Shown piece after piece: positions 8,544 through 15,884 of a DNA stretch of 64,000 nt (position 1 is the stretch's first letter; the number at the start of each line of letters is the position of its first letter). The position numbers were made by a program, and so were the translations under genes. The notes under the pieces were generated by a model, which had not been told where the DNA came from, made no database searches, and saw only the letters and a list, made by a program, of their open reading frames with translations. This DNA is from Clostridium sp. (GTDB taxonomy: Bacteria; Bacillota; Clostridia; TANB77; CAG-508), in NCBI GenBank assembly GCA_018371855.1, contig JAHAKD010000006.1:62001-126000 (forward strand), written 5' to 3'.

Positions 8544-10496
8544 ATGGAACAACAAGAATTAAAATATTTAAAATTACTATCGGAAAAATTTCCGACGATA
8601 CAGGAAGTGTGTACAGAAATAATTAATTTAAAAGCAATTCAAAATTTGCCCAAAAGTACAGAACATTTTTTAAGTGATTTACATGGGGAATATGAATCAT
8701 TTTTACACATTTTAAAAAATGCTTCCGGAGTTATAAAAACAAAGATTGATGAGAATTTTGAATATACTATGACAAGTAGTGAAAGAAGACAGTTTGCAAC
8801 ATTAATTTATTATCCAGAGGAAAAATTGAAATTATTAAAAGAGGAAAATAAAGATAACCTATATGAATATTATAAAATCACTTTATATAGGTTAATAAAA
8901 CTATGCAAAGTAGTAGCATCAAAATATAGTAGGTCAAAAGTTAGAAAAGCAATGCCAAAAGGATACGAATATATTATTGATGAGTTACTGCATGGGAGTA
9001 TGGACTCAGAAGATAAAGAAACATATTATACACAAATAATAGAATCGATAATAAAATTAGGAAGAGCAGAAGCTTTTATAATAGAAATATCAAAACTAAT
9101 CCAGCAATTATCAATAGACCATCTTCATATTATAGGAGATATTTATGACAGGGGTCCAGGTCCAGATATTATTATAGATAAACTTATGAAATATCATTCA
9201 ATAGATATAGAATGGGGAAATCATGATATTGTTTGGATGGGAGCAGCATGTGGAAATGCAGCTTGTATAATGAATGTAATAAGAATATGTGCAAGATATG
9301 GTAATCTATCTATTTTAGAAGAAGGCTATGGAATAAATATAAGAAAGATGACAGAATTTGCAAAAGAACAATATACCAATAAAGTTGCACCTATATTCCA
9401 TTCACACACAGAAGAATTTGAAGAAGGTTTAGATATAGAACTTATGGGTAAAATGGAAAAGGCAGCAGCAATTATGCAGTTTAAGTTAGAGGCAGAAATA
9501 ATTAAAAGACATCCAAAATATGAAATGGAAGATAGATTGTTGCTAGATAAAATAAATTTTAAAGATGGTACAATAGATATTAATGGATATACGTATAAAT
9601 TGCTAGATACTGATTTTCCAACAATAGATGAAGAGTCACCATATGAATTATCAGCAAAAGAAAAAGAAGTTGTAGAAAAATTAGTAAAAAGTTTTAAGAA
9701 TAGTGAGAAATTGCAAAAGCATATAAACTTTTTATATACAAAAGGTAGTATTTACAAAATATATAATCAAAATTTATTAATTCATGGTTGTGTTCCAATG
9801 AATGACCTGGGAGAGCTAGTAGAAGTAGAATTTGAAAATAAAAAGTTAAAAGGCAAGGAGTATTTAGACTATATAGATGAAACTGCACGTAAAGCTTTCT
9901 ACTTAGACGAAAGTGATGAGAAAACGAATGCAATGGATTTTATGTGGTACCTATGGTGTGGGAAATATTCACCAATATTTTGCAAAAATGCAATGAAAAC
10001 ATTTGAAAGATATTTTTTAGAAGATAAAAATTTAAGAAAAGAAATAAAAAATCCATTTTATGAATTTGCACAAGATGAAAAAGTTTGTAAGAATATTTTA
10101 AAAGAATTCGGAATAAACGAAGAAGAGGGAAGAATCATAGGTGGACATATGCCAGTAAAATTAAAAGATGGAGAAAGTCCAATAAAGGCAAATGGAAAAC
10201 TACTAATAATTGACGGAGGACTATCTAAACCTTATCAAAAAACTACTGGTATTGCAGGATATACTTTAATTTATAATTCATATGGTTTGCTACTTACTGC
10301 ACATGAACCATTTACATCTACAGAAGATGCCATTATAAATGAAACAGATATACATTCTACAAAACAAATCGTAGAAAAGGTTGAACGTAAAAAGATTGCA
10401 GATACAGATATAGGCAAAAAATTAGAAGGACAAATTCAAGATTTGAACAAGTTATTAGAAGCATACAAAACAGGAAAAATAAAACAAGAAGAATAG
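8544..10496 (+). CDS. fbp: Fructose-1,6-bisphosphatase class III
   Basis: Gluconeogenic enzyme converting fructose-1,6-bisphosphate to fructose-6-phosphate. This is the Bacillota-type FBPase (650 residues, normal length), a calcineurin-like metallophosphatase unrelated to the E. coli class I enzyme. Metal-binding blocks seen: HIIGDIYDRGPGPD (about residue 194), EWGNHDIVWMGAACG (about 226), and IIGGHMPVKLKDGE near the C-terminal half. The stop codon lies inside a GGGACGTTCC-family hairpin that probably acts as terminator. Confidence 0.95.
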   Translation: MEQQELKYLKLLSEKFPTIQEVCTEIINLKAIQNLPKSTEHFLSDLHGEYESFLHILKNASGVIKTKIDENFEYTMTSSERRQFATLIYYPEEKLKLLKEENKDNLYEYYKITLYRLIKLCKVVASKYSRSKVRKAMPKGYEYIIDELLHGSMDSEDKETYYTQIIESIIKLGRAEAFIIEISKLIQQLSIDHLHIIGDIYDRGPGPDIIIDKLMKYHSIDIEWGNHDIVWMGAACGNAACIMNVIRICARYGNLSILEEGYGINIRKMTEFAKEQYTNKVAPIFHSHTEEFEEGLDIELMGKMEKAAAIMQFKLEAEIIKRHPKYEMEDRLLLDKINFKDGTIDINGYTYKLLDTDFPTIDEESPYELSAKEKEVVEKLVKSFKNSEKLQKHINFLYTKGSIYKIYNQNLLIHGCVPMNDLGELVEVEFENKKLKGKEYLDYIDETARKAFYLDESDEKTNAMDFMWYLWCGKYSPIFCKNAMKTFERYFLEDKNLRKEIKNPFYEFAQDEKVCKNILKEFGINEEEGRIIGGHMPVKLKDGESPIKANGKLLIIDGGLSKPYQKTTGIAGYTLIYNSYGLLLTAHEPFTSTEDAIINETDIHSTKQIVEKVERKKIADTDIGKKLEGQIQDLNKLLEAYKTGKIKQEE

Positions 10497-10531
10497 GGAT
10501 TTTTGGGGGACGTTCCTCAAAATCCCTATTC
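10491..10531. repeat. GGGACGTTCC hairpin family, locus 1
   Basis: Imperfect palindrome with outer arms GAATAGGGATTTT / AAAATCCCTATTC around the core GGGGGACGTTCC. It includes the fbp stop codon and is followed by TTTAAT, so it may terminate fbp transcription. Confidence 0.85.
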
Positions 10532-10589
10532 TTTAATATATAGCAAATTAAAATAGCATAGAACTAAAACTATTTTCTTATATAAAATT

Positions 10590-11813
10590 TTAACTAATCC
10601 ACGAGTTAAAAACATATTGCAACATATGTGGTAAATCTATTTTTGCTACACTGTTTTTTGCTACTATATCAACCGTTGCAATTGTTTCACCATTTAATGA
10701 ATAAGAAATTTTTCCTAATTTATCACCTTCATTAATTGGAGCTGTTATTTCTTCAGGTAGATTCACATTTTGTACTATATTACTTTCTTCGCCTTTCTTT
10801 AAAAGTACACCTGCATCGGTGGAAAGTACTGCAGAAACAGATGATGAAACGCCTTTGGATATTGGAATTTCTTTTATAGTATCACCTTTTTGAGCAAAAG
10901 TTTTATAAGAATAATTTGCAAAACCATAATCTAATAATTTAGTTGCCTCGGCAAATCTATCTTTAGTAGTAGGAGCCTTCATTATTACAGCAATTAAAGA
11001 TAGACCATCACGAGTTGCAGATGCAGATAAATTATATAATGCAAGAGATGTAGAACCTGTTTTTAGACCAGTAGCACCTCTATAATTTCTAACTAGTTTA
11101 TTTGTATTAACTAATTCAGATTTTCCATCACGTAAAGAATCCATATATATTGTTGTATATTTTGTTATATCTGGATGTTTTTCTAAAAGTTCACGAGACA
11201 TAAGAGCAATATCATAACTAGAAGATACATGCCCATCTTCATCTATACCATGGCAATTTTTAAAAGTAGTATCATTCATTCCAAGTTCTTTGGCTTTTGC
11301 ATTCATTTGTGCTACAAAATTTTCTTCAGAACCAGCCAAATATTCTGCCATTGCAACAGTACAATCATTTGCAGAAACAACGCATATAGCTTTTAACATT
11401 TCGTCTACACTTAAAGTTTCTTTTGTATCAAGCCATATTTGTGAACCACCCATTGAACTTGCATTTTCGCTACATGGTATTTGGTCTGTATAACTTAATC
11501 TTCCAGAATCTATTGCTTCCATAATTAATAGAACAGTCATTATTTTTGTAACACTTGCAGGACGTAATTGTTCATGCACATTGTGCTCATATAATATTTT
11601 GCCAGTTGATTGCTCAATTAATATAGCACTTCCACAAGTGAGATTTAGACTATTTTCTACTAATTGTGATTGCCCATCAGCGTTAACACTAGTTAAGATT
11701 TCTGTCGAAGACCAAACATATGAAGAATCAGTATATGCAAAACAAGAAATTGGGGTTAATATTAAACTAAAAATGACTATAGAAATTAAAAGTTTATAAA
11801 CAAATTTTCTTAT
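10590..11813 (-). CDS. D-alanyl-D-alanine carboxypeptidase, non-canonical start
   Basis: Penicillin-binding protein of the DacA/DacF type that trims the terminal D-Ala of peptidoglycan stem peptides. Numbering from 11813: signal peptide about residues 1-25, catalytic tetrad S87-V-T-K90, S147-A-N149, K251-T-G253, then the C-terminal beta domain. 407 residues, the family length. The frame is open up to 11831 but contains no ATG, GTG or TTG before the signal peptide; the first canonical start is GTG at 11579, which would remove the signal and lie only 8 codons before the active-site Ser. A strong AAAGGAGGGG site stands in front of ATT (11819) and ATA (11813); ATA has the better 8-base spacing. 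Confidence 0.85.
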   Translation of the reverse strand: MRKFVYKLLISIVIFSLILTPISCFAYTDSSYVWSSTEILTSVNADGQSQLVENSLNLTCGSAILIEQSTGKILYEHNVHEQLRPASVTKIMTVLLIMEAIDSGRLSYTDQIPCSENASSMGGSQIWLDTKETLSVDEMLKAICVVSANDCTVAMAEYLAGSEENFVAQMNAKAKELGMNDTTFKNCHGIDEDGHVSSSYDIALMSRELLEKHPDITKYTTIYMDSLRDGKSELVNTNKLVRNYRGATGLKTGSTSLALYNLSASATRDGLSLIAVIMKAPTTKDRFAEATKLLDYGFANYSYKTFAQKGDTIKEIPISKGVSSSVSAVLSTDAGVLLKKGEESNIVQNVNLPEEITAPINEGDKLGKISYSLNGETIATVDIVAKNSVAKIDLPHMLQYVFNSWIS

Positions 11814-11864
11814 TTTAATCCCCTCCTTTTCCTAAAATATATGCCAAAGGAGAAAATATATGAA

Positions 11865-12554
11865 TTAAATTTTCATTAATTTAACTACCACATATTTTTT
11901 AGAAGTTTCGACTAAAATTTTTATACTAAAATTATTTGTGTTTTTAAATTTAAAATCAACACTTCCATATGCTACCGCAGCATCATGCCCTTCTTTTACA
12001 TAAGGAACAGTATTACTATGTTCATGTCTTTCTACCACTTCAAGTGAAGAAACCTTTTGGACAGCATTATACAAAGTAGAACTTACCTGACAGTTTCCAC
12101 CACCATAACCTTTAATTTTATTTCCATTTGAATCATAAATATCTGCTTCCTCATATCCTTTAGCAGCAGTGGAAGGTCCAATCGTTTTTGTAAAAGAAAA
12201 TGTTTCATTAGGTTTTACAACTGTTCCATTTAATTTTTTAGATGTTATTTCTAAATTATTTTGTCTAGCAGAATCTGTAGAGTATATTTTAGTAGAAAAT
12301 TGAGCTAATAATTCCTCGGATTTATTTGAAACTTTTGAGCTAGAGGAATTAGATTTATTATTAGCCTGGTTAGTAGAAACAATATTATTATTAATTGTAT
12401 TATTTGATATATCATTTAAATTACTTATATCAGTAGATGTCCTATTAACTTCTATAGTATTAACTTCTGTTTTAGTATCATCTTCTTTACTACAGCCAGA
12501 AAAACAAATTGTTGTAAATAAAATAAGAAAAAATAGTATTATCTTCTTTTTCAT
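11865..12554 (-). CDS. VanW family lipoprotein
   Basis: 229-residue exported protein. Signal peptide with lipobox FSGC (Cys about residue 20) predicts a lipid-anchored surface protein. A Ser/Asn/Thr-rich linker (about 25-80) precedes a VanW domain (PF04294): LNGTVVKPNETFSFTKTIGP near residue 110, then GYGGGNCQVSSTLYNAV. VanW proteins occur near vancomycin-resistance and peptidoglycan genes but their activity is not settled. It lies upstream of the D,D-carboxypeptidase on the same strand, consistent with a shared cell-wall role. Confidence 0.88.
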   Translation of the reverse strand: MKKKIILFFLILFTTICFSGCSKEDDTKTEVNTIEVNRTSTDISNLNDISNNTINNNIVSTNQANNKSNSSSSKVSNKSEELLAQFSTKIYSTDSARQNNLEITSKKLNGTVVKPNETFSFTKTIGPSTAAKGYEEADIYDSNGNKIKGYGGGNCQVSSTLYNAVQKVSSLEVVERHEHSNTVPYVKEGHDAAVAYGSVDFKFKNTNNFSIKILVETSKKYVVVKLMKI

Positions 12555-12649
12555 ATAAATTCAATCCTCTCGAAGTAAAAAATGTTTTATAATATTTTTA
12601 CACGAAATGAGCAAAAAAATACCAAAACATACGATAAACATGAAAAATA

Positions 12650-12677
12650 TTGACAAAAAAATAAAATATAGTATAAT
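12650..12677 (+). promoter_or_regulatory. Promoter of the 54-residue membrane peptide gene
   Basis: TTGACA at 12650-12655 and TATAAT at 12672-12677, spacer 16; both boxes are perfect. Confidence 0.85.
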
Positions 12678-12712
12678 AGAACTATGAGTTCAAGAAAGAA
12701 GGAGAGGTCCAA

Positions 12713-12877
12713 ATGCTAGCTAAATATTGGAAAAGAATTGGATTAATCATATTAATAATAGCTTGTTTGTTTAATATAACATTTAAACTAGTAAATAAGA
12801 CATCTTTAAAAGAAGAGCTAGAAACATCTGGGCAATATATTCTAGAACATGAACAAACAACAAATGAAGTAAATTAA
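12713..12877 (+). CDS. Small membrane protein, 54 residues
   Basis: Unrecognised short gene with a consensus promoter and the ribosome site AAGGAGAGG before its ATG. The product begins MLAKYWKR, then has one transmembrane helix (about residues 9-26, GLIILIIACLFNITF), then a hydrophilic tail with several Glu and Thr. Positive residues at the N-terminus suggest the tail is outside. It stands alone between the VanW gene (divergent) and rpmE. Expression signals make it likely real. Confidence 0.65.
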   Translation: MLAKYWKRIGLIILIIACLFNITFKLVNKTSLKEELETSGQYILEHEQTTNEVN

Positions 12878-12896
12878 ATAAAAAAGAAATTAGGTA

Positions 12897-12925
12897 TTGA
12901 AAAATTAGTAAATATATGTTATGAT
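12897..12925 (+). promoter_or_regulatory. Promoter of rpmE
   Basis: TTGAAA at 12897-12902, TATGAT at 12920-12925, spacer 17. Confidence 0.65.
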
Positions 12926-12967
12926 AATATACAGCATTTTACGAAGAAAAGGAAGAGGTGAACATAA

Positions 12968-13168
12968 ATGAAAGAAGGAATACATCCAAAATATACTGCT
13001 GCAACAATTACATGTGCTTGTGGTAATGTAATAGAAACAAACTCAACAAAAGAATCTATAAAAGTAGATGTTTGCTCAAAATGTCATCCATTCTGGACAG
13101 GTAATTTAAGAAAAGATACAACAGGTGGTAGAGCAGATAAATTTAAAAAGAAATATGGAATTCAATAA
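12968..13168 (+). CDS. rpmE: 50S ribosomal protein L31, zinc type
   Basis: 66-residue L31. Begins MKEGIHPKY and carries the zinc-binding set CACGN (about residues 16-20) and VCSKCHPFWTG (about 37-47), so this is the zinc-containing (C+) form, not the YtiA-type replacement. Own promoter and terminator. Highly conserved; no doubt about identity. Confidence 0.98.
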   Translation: MKEGIHPKYTAATITCACGNVIETNSTKESIKVDVCSKCHPFWTGNLRKDTTGGRADKFKKKYGIQ

Positions 13169-13176
13169 GATATATA

Positions 13177-13210
13177 AGAAAATTATAAATCATTATAATT
13201 TTCTTTTTTC
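13177..13210 (+). terminator. Terminator of rpmE
   Basis: AGAAAATTATAA / TTATAATTTTCT inverted repeat followed by TTTTTCTT. Confidence 0.8.
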
Positions 13211-13241
13211 TTGTGTAAAAAAATAGGTGAGAATTATTTAT

Positions 13242-13425
13242 AACTGTGGGGCGAATTAATATTTTCAACCCACAGTTTGTTTTTATTGTATAGTAAAAAT
13301 CATCAGATTTTTACTATACAACAAGGTTAGGCTACCTATATCAGCCAGAGTAAAGCGAGTAGCATGTATTTCGCAATTACTACAAAGAGATACTTAGCGA
13401 AATGCCTTTCTTATATGGAAAGGTT
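13242..13425. repeat. Structured intergenic region with repeat copy B
   Basis: The 341-base gap between rpmE and miaB has no gene but several hairpins: AACTGTGGG / CCCACAGTT (13242-13277), a perfect 16-bp stem with 4-base loop (13286-13321), TTCGC / GCGAA (about 13370-13402) and CCTTTC / GAAAGG (13405-13423). Bases 13281-13331, read on the minus strand, match 1116-1166 at about 41 of 51 positions. The long hairpin could also act as a bidirectional terminator. Confidence 0.6.
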
Positions 13426-13456
13426 TACTAATGGATAAACTTGAACGTAAAATCAC

Positions 13457-13485
13457 TTGAAAAAACTTAGAAAATAATATAGAAT
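13457..13485 (+). promoter_or_regulatory. Candidate promoter of miaB
   Basis: TTGAAA at 13457-13462 and TAGAAT at 13480-13485, spacer 17. Confidence 0.5.
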
Positions 13486-13509
13486 ATAGGGGCAATAGGA
13501 GGATTTAAG

Positions 13510-14925
13510 GTGGAAAAAGTAAAAGAGCAAAGAAAATATATAGATGAAATTAAGGATTTAAATAAAAACAATAAAAATTTAAAATATTGCATTTTAACAA
13601 TGGGATGTCAATTAAACGAAAATGATTCTGAAAAATTATGTGGAATGTTAGAAGAAATGGGATATACTAGAACAGAGAAATTTGAAGAATCAGATATAGC
13701 CTTATTTAATACATGCTGTGTAAGAGAAAATGCAGAAGATAAGCTTTTTGGAAAATTAGGTGAATTAAAAAGAATAAAAGAAGCTAATGGAACAATTATT
13801 GCCATTGGTGGTTGTATGATGCAAGAAAAACATATTACAGACAAAATAAAACAAAGTTATCCATTTGTAGATGTAGTATTTGGAACACATACATTATATA
13901 GATTTCCAGAAGATTTATTTAAGGCATTAAAAACAAGAGAAAAAGTAAAAGATGTTATAGATATAGATGGTGAGATTTTCGAAGGTTTACCAATAAAAAG
14001 AGATAGCAACATAAAAGCTTCTGTAACAATAATGAATGGATGTAACAATTTTTGTACATATTGTATTGTTCCATATGTACGTGGAAGAGAAAGAAGTAGA
14101 ATGCCTAAAGACATAATTAATGAAGTAAAAGACCTTGCAAAAGAAGGATATAAAGAAATTACTTTATTAGGTCAAAATGTTAACTCATATTTAAGAGTAG
14201 AAAAAGAGAAAAATATAGAATTTGAAGCATATGAAGGTGTAAATTCTTTTGCAACATTATTAAGAGCAATAAATAAAATTGAAGGAATAGAAAGAATTAG
14301 ATTTGTTTCTCCACATCCAAAAGATTTTACAGATGATGTAATAGAAGCAATAGCAGATTGTGATAAAGTTTGTAAACTAATACATTTACCATTACAATCT
14401 GGAAATACTAAAGTATTAAAAGAAATGAATAGAAAATATACTAAAGAGCAATATCTAAATTTAGTAGAAAAAATGAAAAGTAGAATACCAAATTTAACAT
14501 TATCAACAGATATTATTGTTGGATTCCCAGGAGAAACTGATGAAGAATTTGAAGACACATTAGATGTAGTAAGAAAAGTAAAATTCGAACAAGTATATAT
14601 GTTTATATATTCAAGGAGAGTTGGAACTCCAGGAGACAAAATGCCAAACCAAGTTCCAGAAGAGATAAAACACAAAAGATTTGATAGATTAAAGGAATTA
14701 GTAGAAAGTCAAATTGAAGAAAATAACCAAAAATATGTAGGAACAATTCAAAGAGTTTTAGTAGAAGGAACAAGTAAAAACAATCTAAACATGCTAACAG
14801 GAAGAACAGATAGCAATAAAGTAGTTATATTTGAAGGAGATAAGGATTTAATAAATAAAATAATAGATTTAAAAATTGTTTCTGAACATATGTGGTATTT
14901 GAAAGGATTTTTAATTGGAGGGTGA
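13510..14925 (+). CDS. miaB: tRNA-2-methylthio-N6-dimethylallyladenosine synthase
   Basis: Radical-SAM methylthiotransferase that modifies A37 of tRNAs reading UNN codons. 471 residues. The UPF0004 N-terminal domain has its three cluster cysteines (MGCQLNENDSE, FNTCCVREN, IGGCMMQ); the radical-SAM motif is C178-x3-C182-x2-C185, followed by VPYVRGRERSR; a TRAM domain ends the protein. Start is GTG at 13510 behind TAGGAGGA. The next gene begins 2 bases after its stop and mutS follows, the usual Bacillota order apart from the inserted HTH gene. Confidence 0.96.
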   Translation: MEKVKEQRKYIDEIKDLNKNNKNLKYCILTMGCQLNENDSEKLCGMLEEMGYTRTEKFEESDIALFNTCCVRENAEDKLFGKLGELKRIKEANGTIIAIGGCMMQEKHITDKIKQSYPFVDVVFGTHTLYRFPEDLFKALKTREKVKDVIDIDGEIFEGLPIKRDSNIKASVTIMNGCNNFCTYCIVPYVRGRERSRMPKDIINEVKDLAKEGYKEITLLGQNVNSYLRVEKEKNIEFEAYEGVNSFATLLRAINKIEGIERIRFVSPHPKDFTDDVIEAIADCDKVCKLIHLPLQSGNTKVLKEMNRKYTKEQYLNLVEKMKSRIPNLTLSTDIIVGFPGETDEEFEDTLDVVRKVKFEQVYMFIYSRRVGTPGDKMPNQVPEEIKHKRFDRLKELVESQIEENNQKYVGTIQRVLVEGTSKNNLNMLTGRTDSNKVVIFEGDKDLINKIIDLKIVSEHMWYLKGFLIGG

Positions 14926-14927
14926 AA

Positions 14928-15824
14928 ATGATAAACGAGTTCAATTTAATGTTTAATGATGTAATTGCAGGAAAATCTATAAGAGATTGTGAAAAGCAAT
15001 ATGGTATTAATAGAAATACTTTTATTACAATGTGTAAACAAATTTTTCCAGAAGGAAGTGAACAAAGAGAAAAATTAGAAAAAGTTTTAGCATATAATAA
15101 AAGTGAACTTCAAAAAAAAGCAGTTGATAAACAAAGATTAGATAAGATAGTAAAAAGTTTATTAATTGGAAGAATACAAACTTTAAATGAAGCAAAAGAA
15201 TTATATTTAAAAGATAATGAAAGCATGGATATACAAACTTTTAAAGAAAACATTGTTGATCATATTAATTCTTCAAATGACGATGAACTAAAAAGAAAGT
15301 ATATAGAATATGAAGCAAAGAGGCATCCCGACTATTCACATATAAATTTTAAGGCTCTATTTATAGAAATGATTGCAGAAGAAGCAAGCCAAACAGATAT
15401 GGCAATTAAATATGGAATTCCTCCAAGAACAATAAGTAGAGAATTAGCAAAACTTGAAAATGATGAAGAATATAAAACTTTATATGAAACAGCAAAAGAA
15501 TTAGCAAGAAGAAAAATACAAAATGCTAATGCAAATGATAAGGGGTCTTTATTTAAACCGTTTGAAAGAATTTTAATTGAATCTATATTAAAAGATTATA
15601 ATGAAGGAGAGGTAATAATAAGCAATCCAAGGACAGAAGCTGAGAAAAAATATGAAAAAGCTAAAGTTTTACTAGAACAAGTAAAAGCTTTAGGAAATAC
15701 TCAAAAAGAAGCTGCAAAACAATTAGGTGTTTCTATTAGTACGATAAGAAGAGCTGGAAAAACTATAGAAGCATATGAAAAACTAACAGGGAAAGATGAA
15801 CAAGATGACGAATCAAGAAAATAG
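14928..15824 (+). CDS. Multi-helix-turn-helix protein of unknown role
   Basis: 298 residues; not recognised as a named family. At least three helix-turn-helix-like segments are visible: SIRDCEKQYGINRNTFITMC (about 14-33), SQTDMAIKYGIPPRTISREL (about 162-181) and TQKEAAKQLGVSISTIRRAG (about 261-280), each resembling sigma-4/Psq-type recognition helices, with Lys/Glu-rich helical linkers. Start ATG 14928 follows GGAGGG; an upstream in-frame ATG (14892) lies inside miaB. It is translationally linked to miaB and 60 bases before mutS. A DNA-binding role is inferred. Confidence 0.7.
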   Translation: MINEFNLMFNDVIAGKSIRDCEKQYGINRNTFITMCKQIFPEGSEQREKLEKVLAYNKSELQKKAVDKQRLDKIVKSLLIGRIQTLNEAKELYLKDNESMDIQTFKENIVDHINSSNDDELKRKYIEYEAKRHPDYSHINFKALFIEMIAEEASQTDMAIKYGIPPRTISRELAKLENDEEYKTLYETAKELARRKIQNANANDKGSLFKPFERILIESILKDYNEGEVIISNPRTEAEKKYEKAKVLLEQVKALGNTQKEAAKQLGVSISTIRRAGKTIEAYEKLTGKDEQDDESRK

Positions 15825-15884
15825 TAGTAACAAAAGATAGATGAAAAGAATTAGGATTAAAATAGAAAGGCAAGGAATATACAA

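Noticed and set aside
11290..11799. Forward ORFs over the D,D-carboxypeptidase region
   Set aside because: They oppose a gene with intact catalytic motifs and have no ribosome sites.
11579..11813. Frameshift at the start of the D,D-carboxypeptidase
   Set aside because: The frame through the signal peptide is continuous; the problem is only the missing canonical start codon.
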